Positions 50,239 through 64,000 of a stretch of 64,000 bases of DNA are shown here, one piece after another. The notes under the pieces were generated by a model. The model did no database searches. It saw only the letters and a list, made by a program, of their open reading frames with translations, and had not been told where the DNA came from. Numbering within the stretch: the stretch's first letter is position 1; the number at the start of each line of letters is the position of its first letter. The position numbers and the translations under genes are program-made. The DNA is from Strix aluco. Lineage: Eukaryota; Chordata; Aves; Strigiformes; Strigidae. The stretch is taken from NCBI RefSeq assembly GCF_031877795.1, contig NC_133934.1:22695716-22759715 (forward strand). Direction: 5' to 3'.

Positions 50239-53200
50239 AGTTGCCTTGTTTTCTAGTATTTGAGATATTTGCTAGTTTGACTGTCAGCTGTGTTTCAGAG
50301 AAATACCTGTCCTGGAGTTTCAGGCACATTTTCCCGTAAGGATTTTCTTTCAGAAGTTTTAGAAGGTTTATTTAGTTAGCGATTTGCTGGGCAACTTTGA
50401 GATGTAAAACTTATCAAATTGGTTTTGCATTAAAATATAAAAGAAAATCAACAGACTTCAGAAGTAGTTAGCATTGTACTTATGAGTCAATTAACTAAAT
50501 CCTTCATAAGCACTGTGAACTCTTCACTATATTTGCTGAGCATTTTAGTATTTAATTACTAATCTTAAGAGGACACATAATTTTCATTTTCTTTGACTAT
50601 ATATACAGGAAATATTGATACAGACATATGAGCAATTCAGTACAGTATTTAGCAGGCTGGTTTTCTAAGTTTTCTAAGCAAATCTGCTTCCAACAGATAT
50701 CTAGAAACTGTTAAAGCTGCAAAACAATTTATTTTTTTCAGTCTTAGGCTGCATGTAATATGTTCCATGTAATTTATGTTCTACATTTCTCTTTTTTTAA
50801 AAAAAGTATTATATTTTTAGGTGGTTTTATCTCACTGTGTGCTCAGGCAATGAGATTTCTGTAATTTATCTCCCCTGATTTTTCTTTCCTAGAAGAGTAG
50901 ATTTGTTGTCAATCTGTTACCATATTTTGGACTTTGCTAGCGTATATTAGATATTCATTTTAGTTAAAAATTAAAACAACAAAAAAATAGAACAACAGTT
51001 ACTATCCAGAATCAAATTAAAATTTAATGTTATTATTTTTGTATATAAATTTGCATTATTTACATTTCTTAATCGATCGTAAAAGAAAATGTCGACACTC
51101 ATATGGATGTATGTCAAGTTTATTGACTGTGCAGTTTAATGAAAAGTGTTTTGCTAATGTGGACTGTGCAATTCAAGTTATTCTAACAGTGTATGCTGCA
51201 AGGCCCGGTAGCAGTATAAGGAGATAAAATATTGTTATTAAAAATATTTTAAATAATTTTCTTTCAGTTGATCTCGCAATAACCAGTCCTATCAAGCCTT
51301 GCTAGCTTCCTAGCTTACAAAAATCATGTCGCTAGGTAAATAGTAGAAATGAAATTCACCTATATCCTGTATCCTTCTATGTTTTTTCTTATTTGTACTA
51401 AGTTACACGGTTTGACATTTTTAAATCTTAATGAAATGTAAGTAAAAATAATTTGTGAATCTAAGGTCTGAGAAAAAAGCAGATGAGGTAAAATTATAGA
51501 GTCCCTTTGAGTTTTGACTTCTATGAAAAAAACATCTAAGGAGAGGGGCGAGAACATACACATATTATGAAAAAGCTAGGGCTGACTTACTGTCTTCTAT
51601 ATACTTCAGGCAACAGAGACCTCTCAAGGTCACTTTTATTTTGCTGTTGTGGATGACAAAATATCACAGTAGTGTTGGAATAACTAAGGTTAGCTGGGGC
51701 ATCTAAAATGTGATTTACAACAACAGAAGAAGACAGAGGAGGATTCAAAACTATTTAAAATATTTTCTTATTTTAGTGCAATTTCCTCTATAAATATTTA
51801 ACTGAGAGCAGGTCATGAACAGATGTCAAAATCTCAAAATGTGATTATACTGAGTCAGGTTTCTGAATGATGTCAGTGACACACATTGGTGTTCAACTGT
51901 GTGGAACTGTGCTTAACATGAGTTGTTTGCTCACTCTTATAAGCCCATTTTCACTGACAAGAGTTGTGAAATTGCAATTAAGAGCAACTTTTGACTGTAT
52001 TCGAAACATAGGGAATAAGTTTGATATATGAGCAGTGTGGAGGAACAACTTTATTGTTATTTTTTTGTGGAAGGAGAAGATGGCAAAACTTAGAAGTTTT
52101 GGATTTTAGAAGTTAGAACAGAAATAATATTCTGGCCATGTTTAAAACTGAAAGATATGTAAAAGTCATGTGCTTTTTTTTTATTGTTTATATCAATCAA
52201 ATAATCCTCTCATTTAGGTAACACAGCTGTTTTGCAATCAGCTTGTAAAACGCTGCAGCATAACCGCAAAAGTATAGTTTAATTTTATTCAGAGTGGATC
52301 ACAAATGACTCAATTTTTAGAAGCTGAAGAAAAGCATTATGTTTGTCTTTCAAAAGTTAATTGACCTTATTAACTACTGACAAGAGTGAGTATATTTTTT
52401 AAAGACAAATATTGTTCCGTCAGATAAGTTTTTGTAACAGATTTTGTGTTATGAATCAAACAACCTAATAGCTGAGTTTGTAATCCTTCAAGGAAAGAAA
52501 TGTGTTGTTGGAAGTAGCATTCTTGGAGTATTAGGAAGCAATAAAATTAATATTTATCAAATTATTTGATATAAGGTCTTTTATTATCTACAGATAACAA
52601 AGTCAAATTATGGATAATGTAAAGTCATTTTTTAAGACTAGGTACAGAAGATAGGTACTAGCTGACATGCTGAAAATCATTCACAGAATATGTGGTAGAA
52701 CTATAATACAGAAATACTGATTCCATCTGCCAAAAATTCAGAGATAATTTTACCTTGCAGCCTTGTCTGAGCCAATTCCTTTATGGTATCACATTGTAAG
52801 CAACAAAATATTTGTCACCTGACAAGATAAGAATTCCTGCATTACATGGTCACATGATGAATATGGACAATTCTCCATAAACTACCTGAAAAGTAGTTTC
52901 TTGACTGGGGTTGTGGCCAGGAAATGTGTCTTTTGTGATATGTGCCAAATGTTTTCTCTGTGGTAGCACTTCTCAGAGAGAAGTGAGAGGGGCCACCATA
53001 ATTTATTCTGTCTATCCATGTATAGATGTCAAGGACTTTTCAGCCCTGGAGCAGTGTAAAATATGAGAAGTAGCCCCTGCTTCCTTTGGATACCAAATCC
53101 ATGTGAAGCAGAATTGCTTTAACACATACTCAGAGACTTACCCTAGGGGAAAATATCCTTTATCAGGACAATACTTTTACAGGGATACAACTTGATGTAG

Positions 53201-56200
53201 AATTGTGTTTCTGAGTTCAATGTTATGTGGAAAAATTAACTAAAGGAAATTATGGAGACTGTCATGGTGTTCTGGGTGTGATTCAGCTGACTAAACATAT
53301 ACATCCTAGTGTCACTTTAGATACCCTGAAGTTTCTGAGATATCTGCACAGAGTGGCACAGACAGGGTGTATGACGCAAGACCTGGGTGTCTTCTGGGAC
53401 ACTCTTCTGTAGCTGCAGCTCAAGGCCAAACAAAAAAGCAATCACTAAATCATTTGGTTTACTTAAAGAAACAATAATTAAAATAAAACCACTCTGTGAA
53501 TATAGTGCACTTTGGCAAGGTTGAAAATTATTTTTCCAGTAACAACTTATGTTCGGTTTTCAAATACACATGCCTATTAATAGAATGTGCATGTGCAGAT
53601 ATATGTTCATATATATACTAATGTTAGGTTAACAAGTTATTTTTGAATTGACACAAACTGTTCCTGTTTTCACAGAAGCAATACTAACAGCAGTCAGCTT
53701 AAATGATTTTCCATTCATCTTCAGACCTCTCAGGCTGATGTTTATCTCATGTTAGGTGAAACTACGCATAGTTCCACAAAAGTCAATCAAATTTAACTAA
53801 TATCAGTCGCTGTAAGTTAAATCAGGTGATACAATATTCAAAGACTGCTTTATATTAAAACAAAATATAGATACAGAAGACCAGTTTATCAGTTTGGATA
53901 TTATGCATCAAATCTTAGCATCTTATTACCACCTATATACGTATAATTTGCAAAATAACGGAGTAGGTTTTCATCATGTATTGCATACAAATATAAAATT
54001 ATCTTTGTAACAGGCTCTGGGAATGGTGTGGCTTTAATGACATTTCGAAAAGTATGATTTTAGTATTAAACACATTCTTACTAACGGTACAACAAGAGTA
54101 TATATGGCAAACTACGTTTGTTCAGTTACCTGACAGGTCATGGTGTTTATTCATGGAGTTGTGTGTTACTCCTTGTAGGCATACTTACAAGAAAGACTTT
54201 GTCTCTCAGATGAAATCTGGATATTTGCTTAGGCAAATCTGTTTAATTTATTTGGGAGTCCTTTTTTAAACACTATATTAACAACAAAAATACTTCAGTA
54301 GTTTGCAAGAATGGAAATATAGATACTAAAACAACAGCAAATTAAAATATTAGTTACTTTACCTGGCCCCAAGATTTTCACAGTGAAATTTTAAGTCCCT
54401 GTTTTACTACCTTTGCTGTTCACACCTTTTATGTCTGCTCGTTTCAACATACATTTGGTCTCATTCTCCATCATGTCACTCCTGTTCTAAGAGAAGTTAC
54501 ATAGTCATAAGATTTGAGTAATGAAATGGTGAATCAGTTTCCTTATCTTCACCCATGTGGTCTAAATTGGTTATAATAACATAACGTGTGCCTTGCATGA
54601 TAGTGAGAGAGGATATCCATCTTTCTGTTGAATCAGAAAAATGCTATTTTCAATGAGCATGTAATTATGTTCCAGTTGCAGCACAAGTTTACAGGACAGT
54701 AACTGATTTCTTTGAGAAAGAAGTATTTGTTTCATTTTCAAGTAATGTTGTGTGTTCTTTTATAGAAGGAATAATTGCACTAGAAACTAGAAATCTCTAC
54801 TTAAGACAGGTCACTAAATATCCAGCAAATGAACCTCAGCTCAGATCTTGGGTAAGGTCTGTCATATAGATTTAGAAAATTTACTCAGAAGGCTCCTCTA
54901 ACTATATACTGATGGTTTTATTCTATTTACTGCAACTTCAGGGCCTGAATCTATCACTTTATTTTAATGGATTTTTTTCTGAATATGAACAAAATTCAGC
55001 TATTTCTAGAGCAGGTGTTAATTCAAGTGACAGCAATGGGTGTGAAACAGAGCAGTACCCGTTTTCATGGTGGCTTTCAACTATCAGTGTTTTTCCTAGA
55101 AATTACAGCACGTAGTCTGGGTCATGTATTTTACCCAATTTATTACTATATACATATAAAATAGAATATAATAACATAACTGAAATATCTAGCAACAGTG
55201 CAGATCGGAGTAGTACTTTACAGGAATGACAAAGAACTACCGCCGAGGTGCAGGAGGTGTTTCATCAGGATGTGGGTTTATGTAATGGGTGGGTTCATTC
55301 ACTAGGTTCAGACTTGATGATGGCAGCCCCTTTGAGCAGATATGAAACCAGTATAGGTTGGTGCAGTGCAGTAGCTCATCCTGTTTAAATTCTCCAAGTC
55401 CATATGTGGAATTATATGTTACTAAAAAAATTGCTGCTTGCGGTGTCTATATGTGCTTTTTTCCATGAATTTAAGAAAATACATGGGAGAGTTAGTTTAG
55501 AAGTGAAGGAAATTTTTGTAACTGTTTGCAAAATGACACTGCCTTCACTGTTTTGCATTTTGCAGAGATAACTGGACACTTACAAAATTTGTCCTATCTT
55601 TTTTTGTGCAACACTGATTCTTTAAATATTTATTTGTGAAATGTTGGTAGTATTCTGGATCTTTTTGGTTGTTCTTTAGTGCAGAGGAAAAGATAAGCAA
55701 CAGTGTGAAATTCCTCTGTGCAGAATAAATTAAGAAGATTTTGTTTTTGTTATACTGTGAAATATTTTATCACTTTTGCGACATACACAGAGACTGAAGG
55801 ATGTTATATTCATTTGGCCCAGACACTGTTGAACGAATTGAAAATTCATCTTAGACTTTTTAGTACTGAATATTAGTGCACCTTTCTAGGAACCTTGAAT
55901 GCTAAATTTATGTATTTTTTCTTTACTAATGCTTAATTAAATATATAAAGTGTCTGAACTCTTCAAATTATACAGTAACCTTCCTGGAAAATTAATGTTA
56001 CAGAAATATGAAAGGACTGGCTAAAGCATCACTCTATCAAATGTTTCTAAAAGGCTTTATGTATTTATAAGACTTCATGATCTACTGATGATGCAAATTA
56101 CTAAGGATAAAAGAAAATCCATCTGTTATCAAAGAAAAAAATAAATGAAATAAGTCCAAGGATTTGAAAGACTTAGCATTAAGGACTAAGAATTCATACT

Positions 56201-59200
56201 TTGTGATGGGTTTATAGCAATTGACAGTAGGAAAGACTTCTTTTTAGCATTCACAATGTGGTGGTTTTTTTTTTAATTGAAAGAAGATGACTTTGGCATA
56301 AAAGCTTCTCATGTAACATATCCTGTTTCATTTCATAATTTCGTATTTGTCACAGAAATGTCTCAATTAAAGTACAACCTACACCATTTCATGTCACGTT
56401 AGACATTACTAGTTTTGTTATTATTACCCTTACATTTAATCAAATTGTCTGTAGCTAAATAAATAGCATTTCATCAAGAGCCGTTGGTTTTCAATCATCT
56501 AGGAGACATTACTGACATGAGAACAGATCTAAGGCCAGTGTCTCTGATCTGCAACTAATTGTGCACTGGTAATAGTACTGCCCACAGGCAAATCTCACTC
56601 ACTGTCCTGATCTATGATAGATTTTCCTGTACATTAATATTAAATCAGATGGATACATTTTGTAGTACTGTTACAGGTACCATCTTTAACCTTTCCTTTT
56701 TATTTGAAATATATACTATTTGGACATACTATCTCTGTGTTTCATTTCTGATGCTATGCTTTCTTCTTTAGTGTCTCCTCTTAAAATGGTTGCTTCTTTA
56801 AGAGATAAAGTACTTTGGATACTTAAGTATTTCCCTGTAAAATCACATATTCTGCTGCTTAGCTCACAGGGGAGAGAAACACATTTGACAAATTGCAGCA
56901 GGAAGTTGTGCTTCATTCTAGCTTGGTGGTGTGTGAGCTAGCTGTTGTGAGTGTGGGTCCCAGAGTACTCTCTGGATCAGTTGCAGACCACGTACTAACC
57001 ATATACTATATAAACACATTGCTGCATTAAGACATTATAAACATTCATATTTTTTCAGTGTGAAGATGATGAGGGTGACTACTGAAGTACATAGGAGCCC
57101 CTGTACTGTACTAAGACTCCATCATTTCAGGCTCTTCACAAATGCAGAACATACTGTAAGAGCTGTTTTTAAACAAAGGATACATAGAGAGTAGAATAAC
57201 ACAGCGTAGTCAGCACATTATAGTGCTCTGAAAGAAAGCTGTCTTCTGGTCTGTGTACATTGTTCTTGTGAAATGATTCCAACAGTTTGAAATCTGTTTT
57301 TTCACCTTGCTAGTTATGCAAACAGCTCTTCACTTTTTCACTAAAGCAAGTGGGAATTGTTCACTGTCACAAATAATAAATAACAAGAGTACCCGATCTG
57401 CACAGCATGGAAGTGATAAAAACACATGCTTATGAGTGCTTGAGATTTCACAGCTATTAATTTTGAACTTTTTGATTGCAGTTCTGTTTTACAAGAGTGG
57501 ATGCTGTTAGGGCAGCAGTACGCTGAAACAGTGAAAGATTATGACAACATGCATTTATCATTATGAACTTGACAAATTCAGGGTAAGAGATGGTCAGAAA
57601 ATGCCCCTAAACCTCAAGTCATAAAATGCATTTTGCCTTTACTGAAAATTTAACATTTTTTTTATTACTGCTATAAACTTTAGTACTAATTTAATACTAA
57701 CATTAATATGTTTGAGAAGATTTCTTTGTGCATAATGAAATGTACAGCTCTTATCATTGTTAATGAATTCCTTAACATCTACACTGAGGGACACTAGGAG
57801 TTTATGTGCAGAATGCTATTGTATATACAACATGTATTCACATACAGAAAGGTCCTTTACGAAAGATCAACAAATGCACATTTGGGATTTAAAAAAGTCA
57901 GAAGGACTCTTCAGGCTTTGAAGACTATTTCTAAAATTCTTTAAAGGCATTTTAGCATTTAAAGTCCAAATTACAAGTTTTGCCTAAAAGGATGCTCCCC
58001 AACTACTACATAAATCAAGTCTTCCATTTTGAGGTAGCAGTATTCACAGTGTGGTAGGAGTGTTTCAATCAGAAACCACATTTTTAGTTTATGGGTAGAA
58101 ATAGGAATTTCATCATAATTAGGCATCATTCTGAAGCTGGGTACTGTAAGACAGCAGAACACAAAGAATCTGAATGCTATCATATGGTATACAGTAGAAA
58201 AAGTCTTGAATAAGGGAAGCGATTGAATAATTGTACCTCATTTTTTTATCTTTATCATTCTAGGGAAGCCATCTCTAGCCTTTCTAAAATCCTCACTGAG
58301 CTGGTAATTTTTTTCACATTTTCAGAATATCATTAAAGCCGTGCTAATCTGGACCAATGGCATGTCTCAGAGTCCTGGAATCTCTGAAGAAAACATTTTG
58401 CTGTCTTTCCTATTTTTGACGTAACAGAATTCACCTCAAACTTTTTCAATACATATAGAGAGGACAGTTTATTTACAAGATAGGTGTTATAGGTTGCAGT
58501 CAACAGTTTATAGTTCATCACAAGATTAAAAAGAAAGAATTGTAGATCCAGGAGGCATATGCTGTCAGTGAATGTCTAGCTCAATAATTAGGCAGTTCAA
58601 CTATTGACTGCAGTAAGTTTCTGATAGATTGTAATGTGTATCCCATGTTTAAGACATTGTAAACTTGTAATCTGGAGGAGGAAAAGGAGCAATCTCATGA
58701 GAAAAGGAAATCCAGCTTGTAGTAAGTACATCTTTCTGCCTACCACTTTCTTTCTGAAGTGGAAAACTGCAGGTATTTGTTTTGTCTCCCAAAGGAAAGG
58801 CCTAGCGTTTAAGCAAGACTTTTCTTATAGAACACTTACAGTTCTGTGTTTTTCTTTTTTCTTTCTTTGTTTCTTTCTTTACCCCCTAGAATTTTCATTG
58901 GAACTCAGAAAGAAGAGCTGTTTTTAAATCATTCTAGCACTCTAGTTTCTTGCAAAGTCTTTTATTAAATAATTAAAAAAATATCTTGAGATAACTTTGT
59001 AAAGTAAAAATGATGCTATGTTTCTCTTCATCAAAAGCAGTGCACATTTAAGACACTGGGGGATATAGATAGGAAAGCTGCATCTTTCTATCTTTTAGGA
59101 CTGCCTACTTTTTTTTCTATGCTCATGTTTATAATGATTTTGAAGGGACTCTTACATGAAGCATAGGCTAGACAACTAATATGAAGAAATAAAGGAATAA

Positions 59201-59985
59201 AATAAAGAGAACCTGTGATGTAAACAGTTGCTTCCAAAATTTTTTCTCCCCATTTATTTTTATTTAAATGTAAATATTCTGATGAAATAAATTAACCTAG
59301 TGAACCTTAAAATAATCACTTATATGTTGGCTTTATGAAGAGCTGTTTTAAGAGCCAAATAAAGTCAATCTGTAAATTGTTTGGTTTTTTGGAGGGACAG
59401 CTTTTCTTGAGGAGGCAGTAAAATATGTATACTGACATATATGGGAATTTTACTCACATATAAGGTACCTTGGAGTCCTATAGTATCTGTATTCTAATCC
59501 CGAGTATCATGCTCTGAGTTTTTAGTATACCTTCCCAGGAGCAGTGTAAATATTTCTAGATTTTCATTTCAGTACCTGTTCTTTCCACCAAACCAGTTTA
59601 TTTTTCTCATATAGTAGGAGTCAGATACTACTGTGCACTAAGGGGTCAAATGTTAAGAAGAGGTGGAGAATTAATATTATTTAAATTTTGTTGTTTCTGA
59701 TGTATTGCAGAAAGTGTTGGAGAACCAGAACTATGTTACTATTAGTTTCTTGTTGGTGTAATTCTATTTGGTTTTGTTTTTGTTTTTTTTTTTTTTATTA
59801 ACTAACTTCTGTAAAACCTTAAATATTTGGAGGTCTGAGCATACAGGGTGAAAAGTAAGACAGAGAAGACAGGAAAGATCTTAATTTACAGCATTTCCCT
59901 GTCCCATAGAATAACAGTACATGTCTGTATGACATTTTGGACACTGTTTTCCCAAAGAGGGGTCTTTACTCTGTTACAATAAGGA

Positions 59986-60024
59986 CAAAACCAAACCAAA
60001 CCAACCAACCAACCAAAAAAAAAG
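59986..60024 (+). repeat. (AACC)n repeat grading into an A run
   Basis: Units of AAACC then AACC run into a nine-A stretch. This is a simple repeat, probably produced by slippage. Confidence 0.85.
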
Positions 60025-60420
60025 TTCCCCAAATCAGGCTGATTTCTGTTTCCATGAATCAACGTCCCAAGTTAAATTCAGGATCAGTCTGGCAAGCACC
60101 TGTCTGACCTACGCTGTAAAGAGTAAACAGAGGAAATGTCAGTTTTATGACTAATTCTCTGTTTTTCATGAAAACTTTTCTTTCCAAAATAGGCTTAAGT
60201 TATTTCAAGCACGAATGAAATAGTGCCCATCTTCTCTCCTTTTCCATAATTCAAGAGCTAGGAAGCCTGATTTGTGAGGAGCTTATTCAGTGACTTTGTG
60301 TGTAATTGACAGTGAAGGGGGAAAATGAGGCAATGTTACACCTTTGCTAGCTCTTTTTAGAGGAAGGAACATACTTACTCATTAATGATCCAAGCTATGA
60401 ATAGATTCATGATTTATAGC

Positions 60421-60491
60421 ACAACCTTAGAGGGGGCTAAGAGAATTTAAGGGTTTATCACACAACCTTAAAGGGGGCTAAGAGAATTTAA
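60421..60491. repeat. 41-base tandem duplication
   Basis: A segment beginning ACAACCTTAGAGGGGGCTAA at 60421 is repeated from 60462 (ACAACCTTAAAGGGGGCTAA) with one mismatch in the shared 30 bases. The spacing is 41 bases; the second copy loses similarity after GAGAATTTAA. This is a small local duplication in the intron, older than the perfect one at 15400. Confidence 0.9.
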
Positions 60492-60925
60492 AAGAATGAT
60501 ATTCAGACTGGAAAATTCTGGGTAAACATTTACCTATCTTCTTGGTAGTTCATTATTAAATTATGTGTTGACATTTTGCAGACACAGAATGAAAAGAAAG
60601 GTACAGAAAAGGAACAGAAACACACCGGTGACCTGTTGTTAGAGATTAAGCAGAATAAATGTTTTGCATCTAAAGTATGGAGCAGAGAAAATAAAAATAA
60701 TTGCAAACTACTATCCACAGTGCATAGTATCCAGTAATACAATTTAGTTCATTACATCACTGCATGATGTAGTACTGTATGATGCAATATTATTATACTC
60801 TCTCTGTGTCCTGGACTTAAACTTGATCAAAGTATTGGACAAGTTCTAAACAGTAGATGTTTCATGATGACCTGCAAATGAATTCTTTGATATAATTGTA
60901 AAATAATGAAATCACATCAAAGTGT

Positions 60926-61010
60926 GGGGTTTTTTTGGTTGGGTACTTTTGCGGGGGGTTTTTTGGGGGGTGTGGTTTTTTTGTGTTTTGTATTTTTTTT
61001 TTAAATCAAA
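60926..61010 (+). repeat. G/T-rich tract with G-quadruplex potential
   Basis: G runs of 4, 3, 6 and 6 (60926-60929, 60941-60943, 60953-60958, 60965-60970) are separated by T-rich loops of 11, 9 and 6 bases, and then by T runs. The loops are longer than the classic limit, so folding is possible but not certain. A similar G/T-rich tract occurs at 48825-48882. Confidence 0.7.
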
Positions 61011-64000
61011 TAGTCTCATTTGTATTTAAAAGGAGGGGAGCAAAGAATCCATGTGAGAAATGCAGGACCTTGTTAACAGGATGCTATCACAAGTGTCCTT
61101 CAATGTAGTTTCAGATCTGTCTTATCCTAGACATGCTCTCAATATTATGTTTTTGATTTCTTGTCCATAAGAAGTGAATAATAGCATTTTCTTCTTCACA
61201 AGGATATTATGAGTTCAGATAGGGGTCAGTAAGAGAACCAGTGTTCTTGCTGAGTGCAGAATTTTGTCCACACTCTGGATTCTAGACTGCAAGTCAGAGT
61301 CCAAGTGCTGTGAGAGTTAGGTTCCATGATCTGGTTTTGCTGTCATACATCCTGAGGAAAGTACAAGCAAGCACAAATTTTAAGGTTAGTATATTCAGCT
61401 TTTAGAAATGTTAGGGTACTTTTTCTAGGACAGGTTGAAATTACTCTGCTGAGATGATGTATCTTATATATGTTTATAGAGATGGCTTACAGTACAATGG
61501 TGTTTGAAGTGTAATGGAGTTCAACACCTTAACAGAGTTTAAATGCAGTTCTCTTTTGAACATGGTGTCTATTATTAAATTTCTTACATGTTTTTCTCCT
61601 GTTTACTTCATCAGAATTAAATTCCTATTTACTGATTTGTGCTGATAGTAGGATAATAGATATCTACATTTATCCATATATGCTCATTCTCAATCTATAT
61701 ATCATTATTAAAATATAGTAGATGTTCCAGCCTAATATTAGAGCATAGTGGTATTATTTAGTACTATTGAAATAAGCTTAACTTCATGCACATTGACTGT
61801 ACAGGGATAAGGTTTTCAAAAATTCCCTGTAGTCGTCTAACTTTGTGTTCCTTGCAGAGATTTACATAACTGGGGAAGAATTATGCTTAACTCATTTGTA
61901 TGAATGCATTTTAATCAACAGAACTGCTGTTAGATCCCTATATGTACATTAGGTTGAGTTCTCAATGTAAGAGTGAGGTACATATGCCAATTTTAATGAA
62001 GAATCACATTTTTTAGTTTGTTACCTAAAGGTGTAGTTTGGCCCTTAGGCCAATTCATCTCACCTCAGCTTGCTTGTCATCTATCACAAGTTACTTATCT
62101 AGGGCCACTTCAAAAGAAGGATAAGTACCTTCAGAAGTCAAGCTATTCCATCTATTTTAGGTATGTACTGTCCCCTGAACCTCTCTCTCCATTGATCATA
62201 GAAGAGTAGCTTAGGTGCCTTCTAAGTCACTGAACTGGTATAAGACTCCAGCTGTACTGTAATTTTTCAGAAGCAGACATCAGTTATGATTTTACTGGTT
62301 GTGTGTTATATTTCATCTGTACCAATGACCGTGCAGACCTATTGTTAAGAAAAATATTCTAACGTATTTCTGTACATTTTGACTGTTGGAGCATGGACAA
62401 GTGGACCAGTGTATTTGGTAGTGGCAGCGGGTGGTGGGAACACAAGGCATAGGCCTGCTGGAGTACAGCTATGCATCCTTCTGCCCTCTTGCCTGTTGGC
62501 TGCATATGCTTTCTAGAAACGTGGAAAATTCTTGGGGGAGCTAGGAGAGTAAGCAAAATGCAGGTGCTTTATAGGTGTTCTGTCCAGATACCAGGTTATA
62601 TCATTATTTCCAAAAATGGTAATTAGCTCTTTATCATAGTTATTTTAAGTAAAAAGTGACAATGAAGGAAGTGATAGCAGTGATGTGACACTGTCCTGAT
62701 ACAGGAGTCTGTGAGATCATCATCAGGATTTGTGCAGGTTTTACTTTCACCAGTAAAGAATTTGCAGAGAATTTTGATGCTTTGCTTTGTCCTTTTGCCC
62801 TAGGCAATCTTTGTAGTGAGTAAACATCAGAGTTAATTAAAAAAAAAAAAAGAAAAAGACTTGTAGTATTTATTACATGTCATAAAAAACATTGATGGAT
62901 TTTGCTGTTTCTGTATTCAAGCCTAGAAAATGAGGAATATGCAAACTGAGATACTAGAAGGTATTTATAGCCTTCCTAATAACTAAGATAGCATGCAGCA
63001 GCCACAACTTTTTTAACTGTTTATGTTTTGTCCTCTATTTAGCATTTATCTAACAAATACGGCTTGAACTCTTACAGTCAAGTGAAAATACTAGGTAGAT
63101 TAATTTTATGTCACAGTATACACATAGAAGTTGTATATAAATGTGCCAAAGACAGGGGTTTTGTTCTGTTGTGATTGTAGGAACATCTGATTTTGATAAT
63201 GCAGTGTTTCTTCTTGTGCTGAAGATTATGAAAGAGGTTTGGTAAATTTACCTCTAAGTTGAACCTCTTCAGGAAGAAAAAGGGAAACAAGAATGAGATG
63301 GAAATATTAGCAATGTTTATACTTGAAAACTTAATAATAACAAAAAAAGTGAAATTGTAAAGGTAATTTAAAGAAGGTCAAAGAAAGCAAATTCCTGTTT
63401 GTATGATTAACCCTGTTTGTTTGCAAAGTAGTTTGTGACAACTGGCTGATAAAAACATGCTATCATGGCTTTGTGATAACACAGTATAACATTTTGTTAT
63501 AATTTCTGTAGTGTTCCCTATATTGTGACTTTATAAAAACTTTCTGTCACTGATCCTTCTTTACTCTTAAAATACATAATTTATTTGTAGAAATATGAAA
63601 TAAAGTGAAGGCAGGAATACAGTTGGTCTAATACACTAAGTTTTCATTTTGAAAACATAAAAACTATAGTGTTCTGAATGTCAGATTACTAATTTCCAAA
63701 ATCTGTGTCTGTACATTCAAAGTCATGTCCTCTTCACTCTTTGCTGAGCAACAGCTGACAGTTTTGAGGTAGAAAAAATCCTGGTGTAGATCAAGGAGAT
63801 TCAACTGAGAGAATGACAAGCGTGCATTTTTCTTTTCCTAGGGGAAAAAAAACCCACCCCAAAACTTGGAAATATTTTCACAGAGGAATATAGTGGCTGT
63901 GTGAACAGGGAGATAGAGGTTCATCAGGAACCTTAACAGGAATGCTCCAGAGGGGTCCATCTGACTAACATGGATTCATACATCCTTGATAAATGTCGGC

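Larger units (their letters stand above)
44684..64000 (+). other. PCDH7: PCDH7 intron 1 (partial), no further exon seen
   Basis: The sequence after the donor is read as the first part of a large intron, as expected for this gene. Up to about 45350 it keeps the high GC and CpG content of the exon, and then becomes AT-rich. I looked for the known short tail end (MRLHPYITVFG) and for further tail coding blocks and saw none, though short alternative exons could be missed by eye. No gene on the minus strand is supported. Simple repeats and candidate conserved patches are listed separately. Confidence 0.75.

Noticed and set aside
53227-53430. Segment around a 61-codon frame that feels repeat-like
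   Set aside because: Its texture suggests a dispersed repeat, but I could not place it in any family, so it is not listed as a feature.

Overview
The window is vertebrate nuclear DNA, most likely from a bird. Three things point that way: a chicken-repeat-1 (CR1) LINE whose 3' end carries the ATTCTGTG-type octamers typical of birds and other sauropsids; two solo LTRs that I recognise as families scattered through bird genomes; and a large single-exon protocadherin block in a very GC-rich island, set in AT-rich gene-poor DNA. There are no bacterial-style operons. Almost all the short open frames are chance.

The one real gene is PCDH7 (BH-protocadherin, NF-protocadherin), on the plus strand. 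Its large first coding exon runs from an ATG at 41492 to a canonical splice donor after 44683. It encodes 1064 residues: a signal peptide, seven cadherin repeats, one transmembrane helix and about 157 residues of cytoplasmic tail. The rest of the gene (short alternative 3' exons for the tail) was not seen and probably lies beyond the window, so 44684-64000 is read as part of intron 1.

Layout: 1-36.6 kb is AT-rich intergenic DNA upstream of PCDH7. It holds a degenerate 3.2 kb CR1 on the minus strand (2.49-5.69 kb), a solo LTR on the minus strand (5.97-6.51 kb), a hexanucleotide microsatellite (15.1-15.26 kb), a second solo LTR on the plus strand (26.45-27.43 kb) and a very old CR1 copy on the plus strand (about 31.0-32.1 kb). 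From 36.6 to 41.5 kb lies a GC-rich promoter/5' leader zone with long homopolymer G and T runs, CT and GA repeats, a TATA-like site, upstream ORFs and a possible 5' leader intron. From 41.49 to 44.68 kb is the coding exon; the CpG-rich island continues to about 45.35 kb. From there to 64 kb is AT-rich intron with simple repeats and possible conserved noncoding elements.

I found no sign of a new multi-gene system. The most interesting points are the fast-changing low-complexity segments inside an otherwise highly conserved gene (poly-Gly in EC2, poly-Cys in the signal peptide), the 219-codon open extension past the splice donor, the candidate 5' leader intron, and the extreme homopolymer runs in the promoter zone.
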